64,000 bases of DNA from Mugil cephalus (taxonomy: Eukaryota > Chordata > Actinopteri > Mugiliformes > Mugilidae). The notes under the pieces were generated by a model. The model ran no database searches. It was not told the origin of the DNA and saw only the letters and a list, made by a program, of their open reading frames with translations. The translations under genes and the position numbers were made by a program. The DNA lies in contig NC_061781.1 in the NCBI RefSeq assembly GCF_022458985.1, positions 2,588,501 to 2,652,500 on the forward strand, read 5' to 3'. This document shows, piece by piece, positions 1 to 13,300 of this stretch (position 1 is the stretch's first letter; every line of letters starts with the position of its first letter).

Positions 1-479
1 CGCATAGATCCCCTAATGGTTTGTAGACAATGTGACATTTTTTGAGGGGCAAAACATTTCAAACACCATAGCCGGCAAGAATGGAAAATGCATTTTAGAG
101 AATATACTAATACAGTCAATCTCCGAGACCATGAGTGTTATTTTAAAAAGTTGACTGATGGGACTATATTCACACGGAGGACACGGAGGGGACAAAGTCT
201 GGACAGTCTTTATCCACTTAAGTCTTTCCAACAAAGATATTAACAAGAAGTAAGTGGAACCACTGTGGAGGATAATGTAGTAAATGCAACTTTCGCTTGG
301 ACACCCATGAAACACACAACTAACGTTGCATTACCTAGCAGTTAGCATTAGCATTAACATGTAACAAGAATCCCCTACAACAATGCACATGAAGTTTATA
401 TGAACATTCTGATATGAAGAGTGTGCGTTGCTGATTGTCTCACTCCAATCCTTTATTTTAGTTGCCAAAGTCAAACCAC

Positions 480-680
480 AGTCGTCTATGACTGGCAGTA
501 GCTGGTATGTGATTTTTCGTTTTTTGCAGCCAAAAATACAGCAAGATGATATTATCATGGTTGACAGTGACAGTGTTCACGTCAAGCTTCCCTCTGTTTT
601 GCCTCCAGCTCCTCCTCTAACATCGTGACATCACAATGATGTAGGCCATGAAGTGTATAGATCAATTGTGGTAATGGACA
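480..680. repeat. interspersed repeat, second copy at 59,430-59,620
   Basis: This stretch shares a diverged but colinear match with about 59,430-59,620. Both contain a block reading 'ctggtatgtgat', then 'aatacagcaag', then 'aagcttccctctg', then 'tgacrtcacartga'. The other copy lies inside the LINE-derived flank of the gene 6 unit, so this is probably a transposable-element fragment of unknown class. Confidence 0.5.
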
Positions 681-1379
681 CAGGCTCAAGACATGTGGCT
701 GTTATATGACACCCGACCTCATTCGACTGAGGAGAATCTGGATACATGAAGGCAGTTCTAGTAAAAAAGGTTTTTGTGCTGCAAAGCTACTAAAAATTAA
801 CAATCAAAACGGACAATACAGAAACAACACATGAAAGACTGATTATTAAAGAATCTTTCTGAACCACAACGATTTGCAGCCATAGCAACACGTGCGACCA
901 ATGGTGATGAATTTCTGGATGACACACTGAATTTTAACACCGAGGTCAACAGCAGTTGAGACTCTAAACAAAAATATCAATCACTGGGCGCTCCACTATG
1001 AATGGAGCATGGAATCTATGGAAATGTGTCAGAGGAAGAGGAAGATTTTCAGTGGTAATGTCTACACAGATTCAGAGTTCGTACATCTTTTCAAACACAT
1101 GTTTGAACTGGTTGTTATGCTACCTCCAGGTTTCTCTCAGAAAGAATAGATTTATTCCAACCAGAGAGAAACCACCAGATCAATAGTTTGCTTGCTTGTT
1201 AGGAGTTCATATTTTCCTCTTGAAGGTGATCGAAGATTTACACACCCCTCTATGTCTGCTTGAAAATTCCTTCTGATCAGACATTTCTGCTCTGATTGAC
1301 GAAGTTTCATGAGACATCTTTATTCTGATTACTAGTGAAACTGTCAGATGTGTGGGCTTTGAAACAATTGCTGCATTTA

Positions 1380-1600
1380 CAATACCCCTAGAAAAGCGCA
1401 AAACCCAAATATTGCAATAAAAATCTGGTAATGGAAACACCTACATTTTTGAAAAACCTCTCAAATATTGCTGAAACCCTTTTACACTTTCTCATGAGGT
1501 GTTTTTTTCAGATGTATCGCTATAACAGTTTATTGCAAAAGCGCAATGGAAACGCTTTTTCTGCAATTCTCTGTCACTGGAGAGTGACCAGTTCATTTGA
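1380..1600. repeat. probable MITE-like repeat
   Basis: The segment contains 'ttgcaataaaaatctgg' followed by 'aatggaaacacc'. A later part reads 'tttattgcaaaagcgc' then 'aatggaaacgc', so the same motif pair occurs twice. Such 'cgcaatggaaacgc' sequences are dispersed in fish genomes as short non-autonomous elements. The ends were not resolved and the class is a guess. Confidence 0.35.
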
Positions 1601-4600
1601 AGTCCATTTCCTAAAACTGAAGTTTAACATGACAAGAATTTAAGAGAATTATGAGAGTACTTTACAAGAGTTACAGCTCATTCACACCTTTCAATGGAAA
1701 CATGTACAAAAGTGTAATTGTACTGTGTCGAAATTTCAGAAATATCACTTTTATTTTGTGTAATGGATTTTATTACACAATGGATTTTATGATGACGAAG
1801 GGTAGGGAAAAACAGTTATTTAAATGAAATGATGGTGGAGCGGATACTACAGATGACCAAGCAGCTAGAAGAGGAGCCAGAGTCTGAAGAACTTAAAGTA
1901 TGCGAAAGTATGCTGCACCCGTTTCAGTAGATGCAGTAGATCCAAGCCCAAATGAAAGAAAAGAGAGAGGACCAACCGACAACTTTTCTCTGTCTCAAGC
2001 CTGTTTTTCCAACAAAAATTGAATCTTCTGCCGGTCAAACTGACAGGAACGTTACAGTAAAGTAGAACTAGACCAAGTCATTTTCAGATTTGATCCTAAC
2101 TTGATCCTACCAGTCATCACAACGAAATTATGTTGAGAACCAGCTCAACAGTAGTCCCCAGTCCACAGCTTTAAATCTTTGACTCATGCATCTGAAAGAC
2201 TTAATGTTTCCATGCATGCATGCAGCAGACAGGGTTAAATGTGGCGTGCATGTGAAAACTAAGCCGGGTTTACATGAAGCCAATCTGCTCAGCAGCTGAC
2301 CTGCAGCGCTGCAGGACGCGGATAGCTTTCGTGCAGGTCATCTGATGAAAGAGGTGCAGGATTTTTCAGATTTTCATTTAATCGCTTGGCACAAAGTCAC
2401 TTAAGCTCACCACCAACAGGCAGACACTCATTTCAATTACTGGAGGTCTGCTGTAGGTCATACAAGCCTTTATTAATTGGGTCACCAACAAAGTTAAATT
2501 TTTTATTTTTTTTGTTAGTGGAAGGCTCTGTTAAAAAAATGACACAGAGTATTAAAGCGGATTAGTATTCTGTTACTGTTAGTATCCCATCCACCCTTCT
2601 CTAAATACAGAGAATCTGTTTTTGAACATTACATAGAGATTGCCTTTTAATTTCCTTGCCAGCTTTTGTGTAAGAAAACAGTACGAATCAAACATTATAC
2701 TTGGACACCTGCATCCGTTTGTTAACAAACGAAAATCAGATCGTTTTCCGCTTTTGTTTACCTGCATCAAAACAAAAAACAAATGGTTGCAAGGTACATG
2801 GACATGCATTTTGAACCTGAGATGGTAGAATAGAATATCACACAATGAAAACACAAAAAAAGTAATGATAAACCAAAAAGACCAGAAAGTGACGTTGCTA
2901 GAGTGCAAACTATTTCATTTTACACTAAATTAGCTGCATTTTATTCAAACCAGAATTCTTCCTCTTCAGTATCTTTAGCCTTTTTTAACAGAGTCAACAG
3001 AGCTTTCATGCACAGACACTGAATAAAAAAGTCCAACAACTGGGAAGAAGTTTCAAAAAGCCTCTAAATATGCAGCTTTAGCTGAGAACAGACTCTAAGT
3101 TTTCATGCAATGTGAAATAAAAAAGAGCGAAGAGCTTGTGGGAAATATTAACATAAAAACTAAAAACCTTTGTAGCTTTAGCTGAGAATATTCACTTACT
3201 AAAACTATGACAACCAACACCAATGCTCATAGGATGTGTTTTGACTGGAAATCCCTGATGTCACATGTGATAGCCAGCATCACAAACCACTGTGCTATCC
3301 AACCGTACTCCTTGCAATGCTGAATCAGCATTTTCCTAACATGGACAGTTTGATGTGATATGCGCTGCATCCATGTTTTCTAATTTTGTCTGACAAATGT
3401 TTAAAATACACAATACCTTGTTGGGTTCATGGTGTATCACCTCCTAAAAGGAGGCACAGAAAACAGAAAAGTGAATTCTTGGCTACACTTGCAGAAGAAA
3501 CACAAAACTTACGATTTTGTCATTTGTCACTTTGAGTTATTTGAGTTCTTATTATCCCAGTCTGTTAACTTCGAACTTCCTCCAAAAACATCGAAGAAAA
3601 TGGATTAGATAGGTGAACTTCTTCTGCCTCCTTCGACTCTGGCACCAGCAGCACTTTTGACCAATGACCAGCAGCCTGAGGGCTGACTGGATTTAGCCCA
3701 AATGATGAATGACAGGGGCGTGATATGACACCTGTTTACCACTTACAAGCATTAAACAAATGGAAGCAGACTGGGGGTGCTGGGGTTTTAAAAAATTTAG
3801 AGATATTCTATGTTTTTCTTTTGACTTTTTGGTGGTGCTACTTTTGGTTTCAACAAAACTTAAATCAATCTATTGTAAGTTAATTTTCTCGTCTTTTTTG
3901 TGTTAGCTTGGGAGGGCTTAGACCTGTTAGCCCATTTATACCAGCCGTGCCTGGTCGTACCTCTGTTCATTCATTTTCCGTTAATCATGATGTGTAAATC
4001 AAAAGTGAGCTGTTTGGAAGTCTGGCACAATTTGACTACAAGCTTTTGATTGTTTATTTACTGCGAAGTGTACCTCTTTTTCAGTGTTTCATTGAATCTA
4101 GTAAACATTTGTCAGTCTTTAAACCTCGTTTGACTGGAAGCTACTTTTCTTGATCTTTGATGTTGAACCTGATGAACCACCGAGAACAAGAAGATTTAAA
4201 AGGGGGGGGTGGGTTACCCAGTGAGCTGCACTAAGCATCGCCTATTTTCTAAACCTGCAAGAAATTCACCTTCAATGATTTCAAAGAGCTTTTGATCTCT
4301 GAGGCAGAGAGGGATGTTGACATGCCATGTGTCTCCTGGACTGAACCATCAGGATCTCTCCTCACAGTTAGCAGGAACTCTTCAAAGCAGCCCCCCATCT
4401 GTCATAATTGTACTGTTTGGTATAAGCAGCTGCACATAAAAGGCTGATTAGAAGATTGATATGTCATGTCCGTCTGTACTACCAGAAATTGGTTGGCTTT
4501 GCTAGCCTGGAGATGATAAAGCAGCTAGCCATGCTCCGACCAAAGGTAACGCAGTCTGCCGTGCAGCTCCTCTAATTGAAAAGTCAATAATTAGAATTGC

Positions 4601-4744
4601 AAGGAAGGGTTAAAGGCCCTCCAAAGTATGAAATCAAAATCAGTCATAAAAACAAGTAGTCTGGCAGGCATCGAGCCTATGAGGACTTTCCCTGAGTATG
4701 GCAATGGAGTGTCTAGTGAAGTATAAATGACCAGGCTGGAACTA

Positions 4745-4784
4745 TGTTCTTGTTCTCGCATCCCTAGGAGTGAGAACAAGAACA
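4745..4784. repeat. short inverted repeat (hairpin)
   Basis: Bases 4,745-4,757 (TGTTCTTGTTCTC) are perfectly complementary to 4,772-4,784 (GAGAACAAGAACA), with a 14-nt loop. No gene adjoins it. It may be the inner part of a small element or chance. Confidence 0.7.
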
Positions 4785-6430
4785 AATTTCTTGCTGCCTG
4801 CAGAGTGTGTAACAAGCCTTAGTTGCTCAAAAACTCAAGGGGCCTGGAATCTGAAGTTTGTGTGTGATACTATTACAATCAATGGAAAGATAAATTTCCT
4901 CCTTAAAAGCAAGGAACCAGCCATGAAACGAGTGCTTCTGGTTATGCTCTAGGTAGGTCAGGGACACATTGAGGCATCTGTACCCAGGACCTAGTTTTCA
5001 TTTTGTGTTCCAAAGCTCCAGGTGTGATTTATATATGGTCACTCTTTTACTTGTGATAGGGAATCGTGTGGTTCACTGATCCTCTAGTTTGATTTAAACA
5101 GAAACAGATATACAACTGTCGGATGAAATACCCATCACACATGTTCCTCCATATGTTGTGCCAGAGCTAGTCAGTAAATATTGGAATTAAACACTGACGG
5201 GACATTCAGCTGCACTGTGGAGCAGCTGTTCTGTGAACGAGTCCCTGTTTCTTTTAATGGTTTTACATCGTTTCATTGTTTCAAAAGGAGGCAGTAACAT
5301 AGCCTGGAAGGCACAATTATATATGAGGGACACTTCAAGCTAGTAAACGTCAATAGAAACATTAGAAGGACATCCTTACATCCATGCGCTGCCCATTTAC
5401 CTGAGAGGATGTTTATAACTGTCATGACTGAGGACTTGAGACCTGAGAGGATGCCACTGTTCAGCCATGGAAGAACACCAGCGCTCCAGTCATGTTGGAG
5501 AAATACATGGTTTATTTGTATAAATTACAATAAAAACACTAACTCTGACGTCTGAGCTGTAATGTCACCTGTACAGCTTGTGCTACTGTGTAGATTGATA
5601 CGTGCTCTCTTCTTGAAGGTGACCTGATGACTGACACTTTATTTCGTAAGAGTGTTAGAGCAGCCAACCATTTTGTATGCTTTATATCCAGACACCACAA
5701 TCACTGAAGCTAATCGGATTACTTAGAAGATAGAAAAGTTCAAAGGAGAAGGTGAGTGTTCAAAGACATAAGCTGAAAGGGGTGAATATTTTAAACACAT
5801 GGAAACTGTAAGATGCTTGTTCCAGTGTATGTCTATAGGTCAGTGCGTCAACGAACATGTTTAACAAGGAGATCAGACCCTCTGTTCATCTCTGTTATCC
5901 TGTTAACGTGATTACTTGAGCACAGCAGGAATCGCTGGCCGAGACAATGTGCTGGTGAAGAGGTGTCGAGGAACGTGAACCATTAGTTCGGGAGCTCGAC
6001 TCACATATTGCATTTTATCAGTGGCAGCCGGCTGGCCAATCAGGCGAGTCGCTCAGCATGGAGTCACAGATGGAAACATCCAGTCCCCTTTCGACACCGT
6101 CGCTTGTTGCCAGGGTTGTTTGCGCCCTGCGGGGTTGGGAGGTGGAAGTAGAGCAGAAAATGTTAACGGGGAAAAGACGGACAGTAGATCTGCCACCTGA
6201 GAACAATCAACGCAGACGGTCTGTTGTCAAGGAATAATGAGAGGTTAAAGAAATATTCAATAAGAAGCTGCAGGTAGATGTTTTCGCATGAACGATTCAG
6301 TACTCTCCAGATAAAGATGTCTGAGAAACATACGATAATGTGAATTACAGAAAATGACAATAAATAAGAATGTGGCACTGATGTAGGTGTGAGTTTAATA
6401 AGTGCAGTGTCTTGCATTCATACACCTATC

Positions 6431-6710
6431 AAGCATAAACATTATGACCACTTTTCTAACATTTTGTAAGTCTCCCTTGTTCCTCCAAAACAGTTGACTC
6501 ATCAGAGAATGGACATGGGCCTTCTGAGGGTGTTCTGTGGTGGTTTTTGAGTGTGTGAATCTTGTTAGTGGGGCCTGCTGGGGATGGTTGCTACCATCAA
6601 GGAATGCCATTGCTATAGGGTGGGTCTTGTCTGGTCAAGGTGGATGTTATATTGTCACAAGCTGGTCAGTGTTATTTACTTCTCCTGCCAGTGGTCATAA
6701 TGTTATGCCT
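6431..6710. mobile_element. deletion derivative of a Tc1/mariner-like element
   Basis: Near-perfect inverted arms lie at 6,431-6,452 and 6,690-6,710 around the core CATTATGACCACT. The interior (about 6,480-6,620) matches, in reverse orientation, sequence at about 8,330-8,650 that still encodes Tc1-like transposase residues. The 280-bp length leaves no coding capacity, so this is a non-autonomous copy. The flanking target duplication was not resolved. Confidence 0.65.
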
Positions 6711-6738
6711 TATTGGCATACTCATCTGGTCGTACCTG

Positions 6739-7010
6739 GGGGCGGCTATGGCTCAGTAGGTAGAGCGGATTGTCCATGAACCAAAGGGTTAGCGGCTCGA
6801 TCCCCTGAGTGTGCCATATGCCGAAGTGTCCTTGAGCAAGATACTGAACCCCCAGTTGCTCCCAGTGCAACTGGCGCTGGTGTGTGTGAATGTGTGTGTG
6901 CTTGTGTGAGCGGATGGGTGGATGTGTCTCTGACTGTAAAAGCGCTTTGAGTACCTTTGAGTAGGTAGAAAAGCGCTATATAAGAGCAAGACCATTTACC
7001 ATTTACCATC
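6739..7010 (+). mobile_element. tRNA-derived SINE
   Basis: The 5' part is tRNA-like. A box A match (TGGCTCAGTAGG) lies at 6,749-6,760 and a box B match (GGCTCGATCCC) at 6,794-6,804. A tRNA-unrelated body follows, with 'gtgtccttgagcaagatac' and 'aaagcgctttgagta', and the 3' end reads 'aagcgctatataa' then a repeated ATTTACC tail. This architecture is typical of fish SINEs transcribed by RNA polymerase III. It is not a tRNA gene, because no acceptor stem closes and no mature 3' end is present. Confidence 0.85.
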
Positions 7011-7140
7011 ATCTTATCTACTACCGCTTATCCTCACTAGGGTCGCAGGGGTTGCTGGAGCCTATCCCAGCTGTCATCGAGCGAGAGGTGGGGTACAACC
7101 TGGACAGATCACCAGTCTATCGCAGGGCTAACACATAGAC
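7011..7140. repeat. common teleost interspersed repeat
   Basis: The sequence 'ctaccgcttatcctcactagg' followed by 'gtcgcaggggttgctggagc' and 'tatcgcagggctaacacat' belongs to a very common fish repeat family. It directly abuts the SINE tail. A related segment in the other orientation lies at about 34,470-34,630. I do not assign it to a class. Confidence 0.55.
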
Positions 7141-8325
7141 AAATGTACAAATAAGTGTGGAATTACTGAATTTGTGCTTTAATCGCAGGTTATAAACATT
7201 GTTGGAAGGTTTGCATGTTTGCTTCTCATAGGTATACTAGATTATTCCATAATTCTTCTTTTGTGTCCTCTAACCATTGTCTGTAAAAGATGCTTGAACC
7301 TTACATCACATCGTGTCACGCACAGGATTCTCGCAGAGCAGTTTTGAAGGCCAGCGTGGTGACACAGGATAACACCACCCTGGTAGTATTTGACTGAGTG
7401 ATGAAGTTAGCCTCAAGTGGGCATTGAGGAATTCGAAACTGATGCTTACCTGTGATGTTAAGAAATGTTACACATTTTCAGGTTTGATACTTCTATATAA
7501 ACCTAAGTAAATAAGGTTTAAAATAAACAGTGGTCACAATAACTCATGGGCTTTAAACCTCTGCCTTATGCTAAGCAGGTGAGCTTAAACCACTCCTTCT
7601 TTTTTTCTCAGTGGCCCTCTCTCGAACACGCAATTCAGCCTAGATTTAACACTTGACAAGACCACACTGTGACTAATTTTTTTATTTTTTTTCCCCAAAA
7701 AGGTATGACCCATAGCCTCCACACTGCAGGGGGGAGGTCTGTGTGAACCAGGTTCAGTCGGACTATACACAGCGGACCTTGAAGTTCCTGTAACCCAGCA
7801 GGGAACCTTCATAATTGGAGTGTCCCACTGATTTCAATGTGCTGGCTACCACTTGTACTTCAAAGGCTTAAGGGCATTTCAGAGTAAAAGGAGGGAGGGA
7901 TGAAATACAAGCTTCCTTCTTTTATTAAACTCAAAAGATAATTTATTGAAAAGAAAAAGTGCACTGATGGTAGTATGGAAACTGAGCCTACCAAGCCACA
8001 TTTACTGCAACATGATAGTAAGACCTTTTATGAAATAAAAGAAATTTTATGTGATGCATTCTCCTGTTTACTAGTTTCAAGTAAGCATTTGGCTTTATTT
8101 ATAGCACAAATAAGCAGTGACAGAAACAGTCATGCAATGATTTGGTTTCGATTTAGTTTAGTTTTCATTATTTTAAAACTAGTTTAATACTGAAGGTGTA
8201 CACCGGAGGCGCCAGAGTACAACAGGAGGTAAAGAAGTAAATAACATTGACCATCCTATGCGATTCAGCTGCTAGAAAAAGATTTGAGCGTTGCATTCAC
8301 GTGGTTGTTACATGTACTATCCACC
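7141..8325. other. no gene seen
   Basis: I see no gene, RNA or element with recognisable ends here. The bases are AT-rich, with short unconserved open frames only. Confidence 0.5.
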
Positions 8326-8329
8326 TAGA

Positions 8330-8680
8330 CCAGACCAGACACTCACGCCTAACAATGACACTCCTTGATGGCAGTGGCCATCCCGAGCAGGGTGCAGCCT
8401 GCACACAGACACACACACAAAAAATATGAAGAGCAGCACAAGGTGTTGACCTTGCCTCCAAATTCACCAGATCCCAAACTAATCAAGTATCTGTGCGATG
8501 ATCCACAGAGGCCCCTCCCCTCAGCCCATAGGCCCCAAAGACCCCCACTAACAACGTTCTGTTGCCAGACACTACAGGACACCCTCAGAAGATCCATGTC
8601 CATTCTCTGATGAGTCACAAATGTTTTGGAGACACAAGGGAGACCTACACAATATTAGGAAGGTGTCCTACAAACAATCA
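8330..8680 (+). pseudogene. Tc1-like transposase C-terminal relic
   Basis: Read on the plus strand from about 8,437, the frame encodes KVLTLPPNSPD, then a degraded equivalent of the following conserved stretch. This matches the DDE-domain segment of Tc1-like transposases that carries the third catalytic acidic region. The last acidic position reads as part of 'YLCDD' in an otherwise decayed context. Upstream transposase sequence is not recognisable and is replaced by a CA-rich patch at 8,401-8,420. It is the same family as the derivative at 6,431-6,710, in the opposite orientation. It is not functional. Confidence 0.65.
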
Positions 8681-9830
8681 ACAAATTACAATTTCAAAAT
8701 CGAAGGCAAGTAAATCTCCAATATCTTTACTGATGCCTTCTTGTGTTGACTAATTCACCACTGAAATGTTTTTTTCATCATATAATTTAAAGTAAAATGA
8801 GCAGGAGCTCTTCAGTACAGTCTGTTGTTGACCTCCTGTTTACATCAGAAAGCATCAGAAACCAATCATATCAGATATTTATGGCCCTTGTGTCTTTGGC
8901 CTTTAACTCATTCATCAGTTCATCTGACTGCCTCCAGCATGCTGCAGTATTAGTCACCTTTCCACACTGATTTTGTGCTCAGCAGTTACGTAAAAATATT
9001 TTGTTGACTGAAACTTGTCGTGACATGTTCACACCCTCAAACATGCCCTTCGGATAGCAGACCCGGGATGGGATCCACTAGTCTTCACGTTGCGGCGACA
9101 GTTTGAAAGGGATTAAGTCATCTCATCAGCATTCCAGCGGAAAACAAAAATCTGACATAAGCTCTTAGGACACATACTACTGTTCAGCACACACCTTTCA
9201 ACAATCACAACCATTGTCTGTTTATAAAGCTGCACGAAAACTTGTGACATCACCCACAGGATTACTGAAAGGTAACTATGAAGCTCTATATGGGTGGTAC
9301 CTGGGATTGCCCTCTTGGACGGAGACTTTCTCTCTCTGCCCAACTCAACAATGGATCAAGAGGTGGAGTGGACTACGCAGAGACCAAACGTGTTTCTTAT
9401 ACCTGGCTGTTGTTATAATTCAGAGTATTTTTGTGTGTGTTCAACTTTTCTCTTTGTGTCAACAAACTTAGGCAACTTCCTGATCTGGATTAGTTTACTG
9501 TACTTTCTTCCTGGTTTCTCCATCGAAGGCAGCCATGTTGTGAGTAGTGCCAACAGGTCTGTCGAGGATACAGTAAACATTGTGTTTGTGTGAACTAGTA
9601 GGGTAAAATACTTTTTGACAGTTCCTGCAGTTCCTCCTTCTGGCCGCTTCCTGCAGCTGTAACCTGAACTGATAACCTCTTGGACTGCCCCCTGTCCCAA
9701 GGAGAATATCATGTATGTGATTGACAGCGAGATTGAGACCACTGAACTGCTGCTACGTTACAGGCTTACAACACTAACGCAGAAAGTTACTAAAATGTCA
9801 AAATGAAAAAAGAAAACCATTACTTTCAGG
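8680..9830. other. no gene seen
   Basis: Overlapping frames of 76-109 codons occur on both strands at 9,113-9,742. None shows a family signature, and their mutual overlap in several frames argues against coding. Confidence 0.5.
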
Positions 9831-9834
9831 ATCA

Positions 9835-10010
9835 CAGGGCTCCAGCAGTAACTTTAAGTCAACTGCTTGTCCCTAAAAAAGAGAGGATACTGAGAGGTGA
9901 CTGCACCTTTTCAGCCACTGCCCCCAAACTGTGGGATGACCTGCCTTTGCACATTACGTAGGCTGGTTCACTTTTTTATTTTAAATCCTCTCGTAAAATA
10001 TTTTTTATGT
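9835..10010 (+). pseudogene. non-LTR retrotransposon 3' coding relic
   Basis: The plus strand encodes, with one stop, a sequence of the type LLVPKKERILRGD followed by TFSATAPKLWDDLP and AGSLFYFKSS. This is the conserved C-terminal tail of CR1/L2/Rex-type reverse transcriptase proteins in fish. Only the last 55 or so codons survive. Confidence 0.65.
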
Positions 10011-10248
10011 CAGAAACAGGAAAGTGCACATTCTTCTCTCAACATTTATCTCGACTTTTGACATTTAAATGAAATCTTTTCTGTTATAAGTCTTCCTGAT
10101 TGACCGGTCAGACCAGGAGCAAAAGTGTTTATTAACATACTGTGGAAGTAACAACACACATGACTTGAATCATGAATATAAACCCTTTTTTTTCTGCAAA
10201 TATAATACCTGCAATACCTGAGATGTGATTTGTGATTTTAAAATATTA

Positions 10249-10315
10249 CACACATATATGTATATATATTTACATATATATTTACACACACACACATATA
10301 TATATGTATATGAGC
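10249..10315. repeat. TA/CA low-complexity tract
   Basis: Alternating 'tatata' and 'cacaca' runs form a degenerate microsatellite. It has no coding meaning, although short frames run through it. Confidence 0.8.
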
Positions 10316-13300
10316 TATCTGAAACTGGCAATGTCCAGACAAAGACATTTGATGATTTTCTGATGAGCCGTCAGCAAACCAAAGTACACCAGCACAGCCT
10401 CAACAACGACAAGATGTCCTGCAACTGATACTTGTAAACATTCTTCCTCTGTCCCCCCACTCTTTTTGATAATAAACCTTTTTAGATTTTATTTTTTTTT
10501 ACAGGTCAAACTTCCACTGCAGATCATTGTATCATGGAAGACATTTTGATCTTTAAACTTATATCTTGATTTTAAAGCAGCAAACACCACTAGAAATTGC
10601 TTTTCAAACTGTTTGGTTGGCAAGCCAGAGTTACATATTAAGACATCCCTTAATAAATCCCTTAGAGGAAAGTGTCTGACTCTGCTCTGCCTGCTGAGCC
10701 TCCTGCCTGTTGCACAGCCGGATGCCCCGGTTGGCAGCGGACGTCATGCCGGCAGACGGAGGAATGTGCTGCAGCAGCTCCAGACATGTCGGGTTAAACA
10801 CAGGCCCGAGGCGTTAGCGTTTGTGTGTGTTGCACAAACTGTAGGTACATTGAGCTTTCTAGCTTTCTTTTAAAGGTTGTGGCTTTTTTTTGTTTGTTTG
10901 TTTGTTTGTTAGTTTTTTAGGATTAGGTGCTGCTGTTGTTTTTAGCCAATGGTTTATACAGTTTATTTCTTCAGCAACATTTTAAACCACAATAGATTTG
11001 CTTTGGTTGCATGTTTTATCCTGTTTGATTGTTAGGACGCTGCCTTTTAAAATCACATCCATGTTTCATTAGAGTGGTTTAAAACTTAAACATGGCTATT
11101 TGTTGACTTTGTCTAGGAGGCTGTGAGGAAACGTATTACTTTTACCACAGTGTTTTTATTTGATGGTACTACGCCACTTTTACGATTGACTCTGCCTCAC
11201 GTAAGAGGGATCTTGCACTTCACAAAAAAATATCTTGCAAAACAAACGTGCATACAATATAATAATTATTGTAACCCTAAATCATCCCAGTTGGAGTGGC
11301 GGCTGTGGTGACAGTTGGCTGCGTCAGGGGAGCAATTTGGGGACTGGATGCTTGTTCGGGGCACCACAGTCATGGACAAAGTAGGAGACGTCTCTAACCA
11401 CTACTCCACATAAGAGTTTTCCTATTTCTTCACCTTATCTGGTGATGTTAAGGCCTGATGGAGACTTGTTCCTTATTTTATCATGTGTTACTGGATCCCT
11501 CCTCGTCCACTGTTCTGTATGCAACTACATGTACATATACACATATATTTATACCTGCTGTGTTGCACTGTCTGCATCACCCTCAACTGTAGGGCTGTGT
11601 GTCTGTGTGTGAATGCCTCAGCTGCTGTTAACAATGAGAATCTCCACATTGTGAGATGAATAAAGGCATATCTTATCTTATTTTATTCCAGTAGAGGGCA
11701 CACAAGACTTCAGACCTCATACTATTGAACTAATGAAGTTATTCATTTACTGTATTATTTTATGGACATACCCTGCAGTGCTACCAGATGGGAAATGAAG
11801 AAATATTTTTTTGAGCCAATAACTTGGGGAAAAAAAAAAAAAAAAAATCACACACTAGGACAGTGCATTTTAAAATCAAAGCTATTCTGTATGCCTGAAA
11901 TTGTAATGGCCTCAGGGATAAACAAGGAGGCTTGGCCATATGAATGAAACTACTGCTTTATTCATGGTCAGTCAAATGGCAAACTACTGTATTTTTGCAC
12001 TTTTATATCAAATAGGCCCTGAAACCATGGGTAAATACCTGGTATATCAAGTAATACTGATAATCTGACATGTATAGTGGATAAAACAAACCATTGAGGC
12101 CATGAGAGGAAAATTCCCTCCATCCCTGATAAGCTTGTTATATATTACTGGATGTCCTGCTCTCAAGTCACATGATGAAACACTATGACAAGTCAGCGGT
12201 TTCTCATGCATTCCTGTCAGTTGTCAACATTTGTGGAGCTTGCTGACGCTTTCTCATCAAGTTTATATGGAAATTATAGTTACAAATATTAAATTTGGAC
12301 TTGTAAGGATTGGAGTGCTACGTGCCAGGCAGGGGGTAACGCATCTCTCTTTCTTCAACTCAAATTTGCAGATAAGTTACTCCTTGTCACGGTCATATTA
12401 TCCAAAAATACATCACATTGGACAACTTTTGTCATCAAAACCAATCTGCAGAAAGTTTGTATTGCATTTCTAGATATTTTTTCGTGATAAAATCAAATCT
12501 GTTAAGGGCATCAGAAATTATTGTTATCGATTACTGTGATTCAATCAAACAAAGGAAAGAGTGAGAAAAATGGTCCCGGTATAGTTCTGGTAATGTTGGA
12601 ATGTCCCAACAAAACCTGAGGAAACATATGTACAACTTCTGTAAACACCCGTGCTGTGCTGCTGCTGGCTCTCAGGCTTGTTCAGACTTGAGATAAATAT
12701 ATGGCACAGCGGGGCGTATGCATGCTTCAAAGTCCAGATGACAGACAGGAGGAGGCACCCAGTCCCACAGCTGACAGAGAAAACAGGCCTTCAACAAACA
12801 AAGGTGTGCATGCGTTCAGTGAGGCTTGCAGTGTTCCAGGAGAAACAGACCTCTTGTGGCTCAAATAGTTGCTGGGTAATTTGTTGTGAGAGCTACTGGT
12901 TGAAAGAACTGTAGCTTTGATCATTTAGTTATTGCAGCTTTAACTTTCAATGAACTCCTCCTTGATGGTTTCAGTACATTTCTGTCATGGTAAAAATGGG
13001 TCAGCAGCGCCATCTTCTGGAAAATCATGTAGATGACGTGTTTGACTTCATGTTTAACTTCTATTTGTAAGCTGAAGGAGGAAAACTGAGCTGTTTGGAG
13101 AAAAACTGAACATGTGAGAAACAGATATGTGCTCATGGAAATACTGAAAGTGTATGAACTCCAAAGCATTTGACAGGTCAGTCGATGATTTGAAATGGAT
13201 AAATAACACCTACAACAGTTTCTTTTGGTGAATTGACTTCAGGGTCTCCATTCACCAGTTCTGACCCTTCAGTCCAGCACACAGCATCATCATCAATGAA

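Larger units (their letters stand above)
1..6430. other. gene-free AT-rich flank
   Basis: I see no supportable gene here. All open frames are shorter than about 110 codons, overlap in both strands and match no family I recognise. The stretch holds a repeat segment near 480-680, a repeat-like segment near 1,380-1,600 and a short hairpin at 4,745-4,784, listed separately. A more GC-rich patch at about 5,930-6,150 shows no recognisable exon. Distal exons or regulatory DNA cannot be excluded from sequence alone. Confidence 0.6.

Noticed and set aside
6749-6804. Possible tRNA gene (box A and box B present)
   Set aside because: The segment continues into a SINE body and ATTTACC tail, and no complete cloverleaf with a paired acceptor stem is visible.
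9113-9742. Overlapping frames of 76-109 codons on both strands
   Set aside because: No family signature, and mutual overlap in several frames is expected by chance in this composition.
10613-10873. 86-codon frame with a hydrophobic start in a GC-richer patch
   Set aside because: No recognisable domain, no supporting neighbour exon and no second copy; probably chance.
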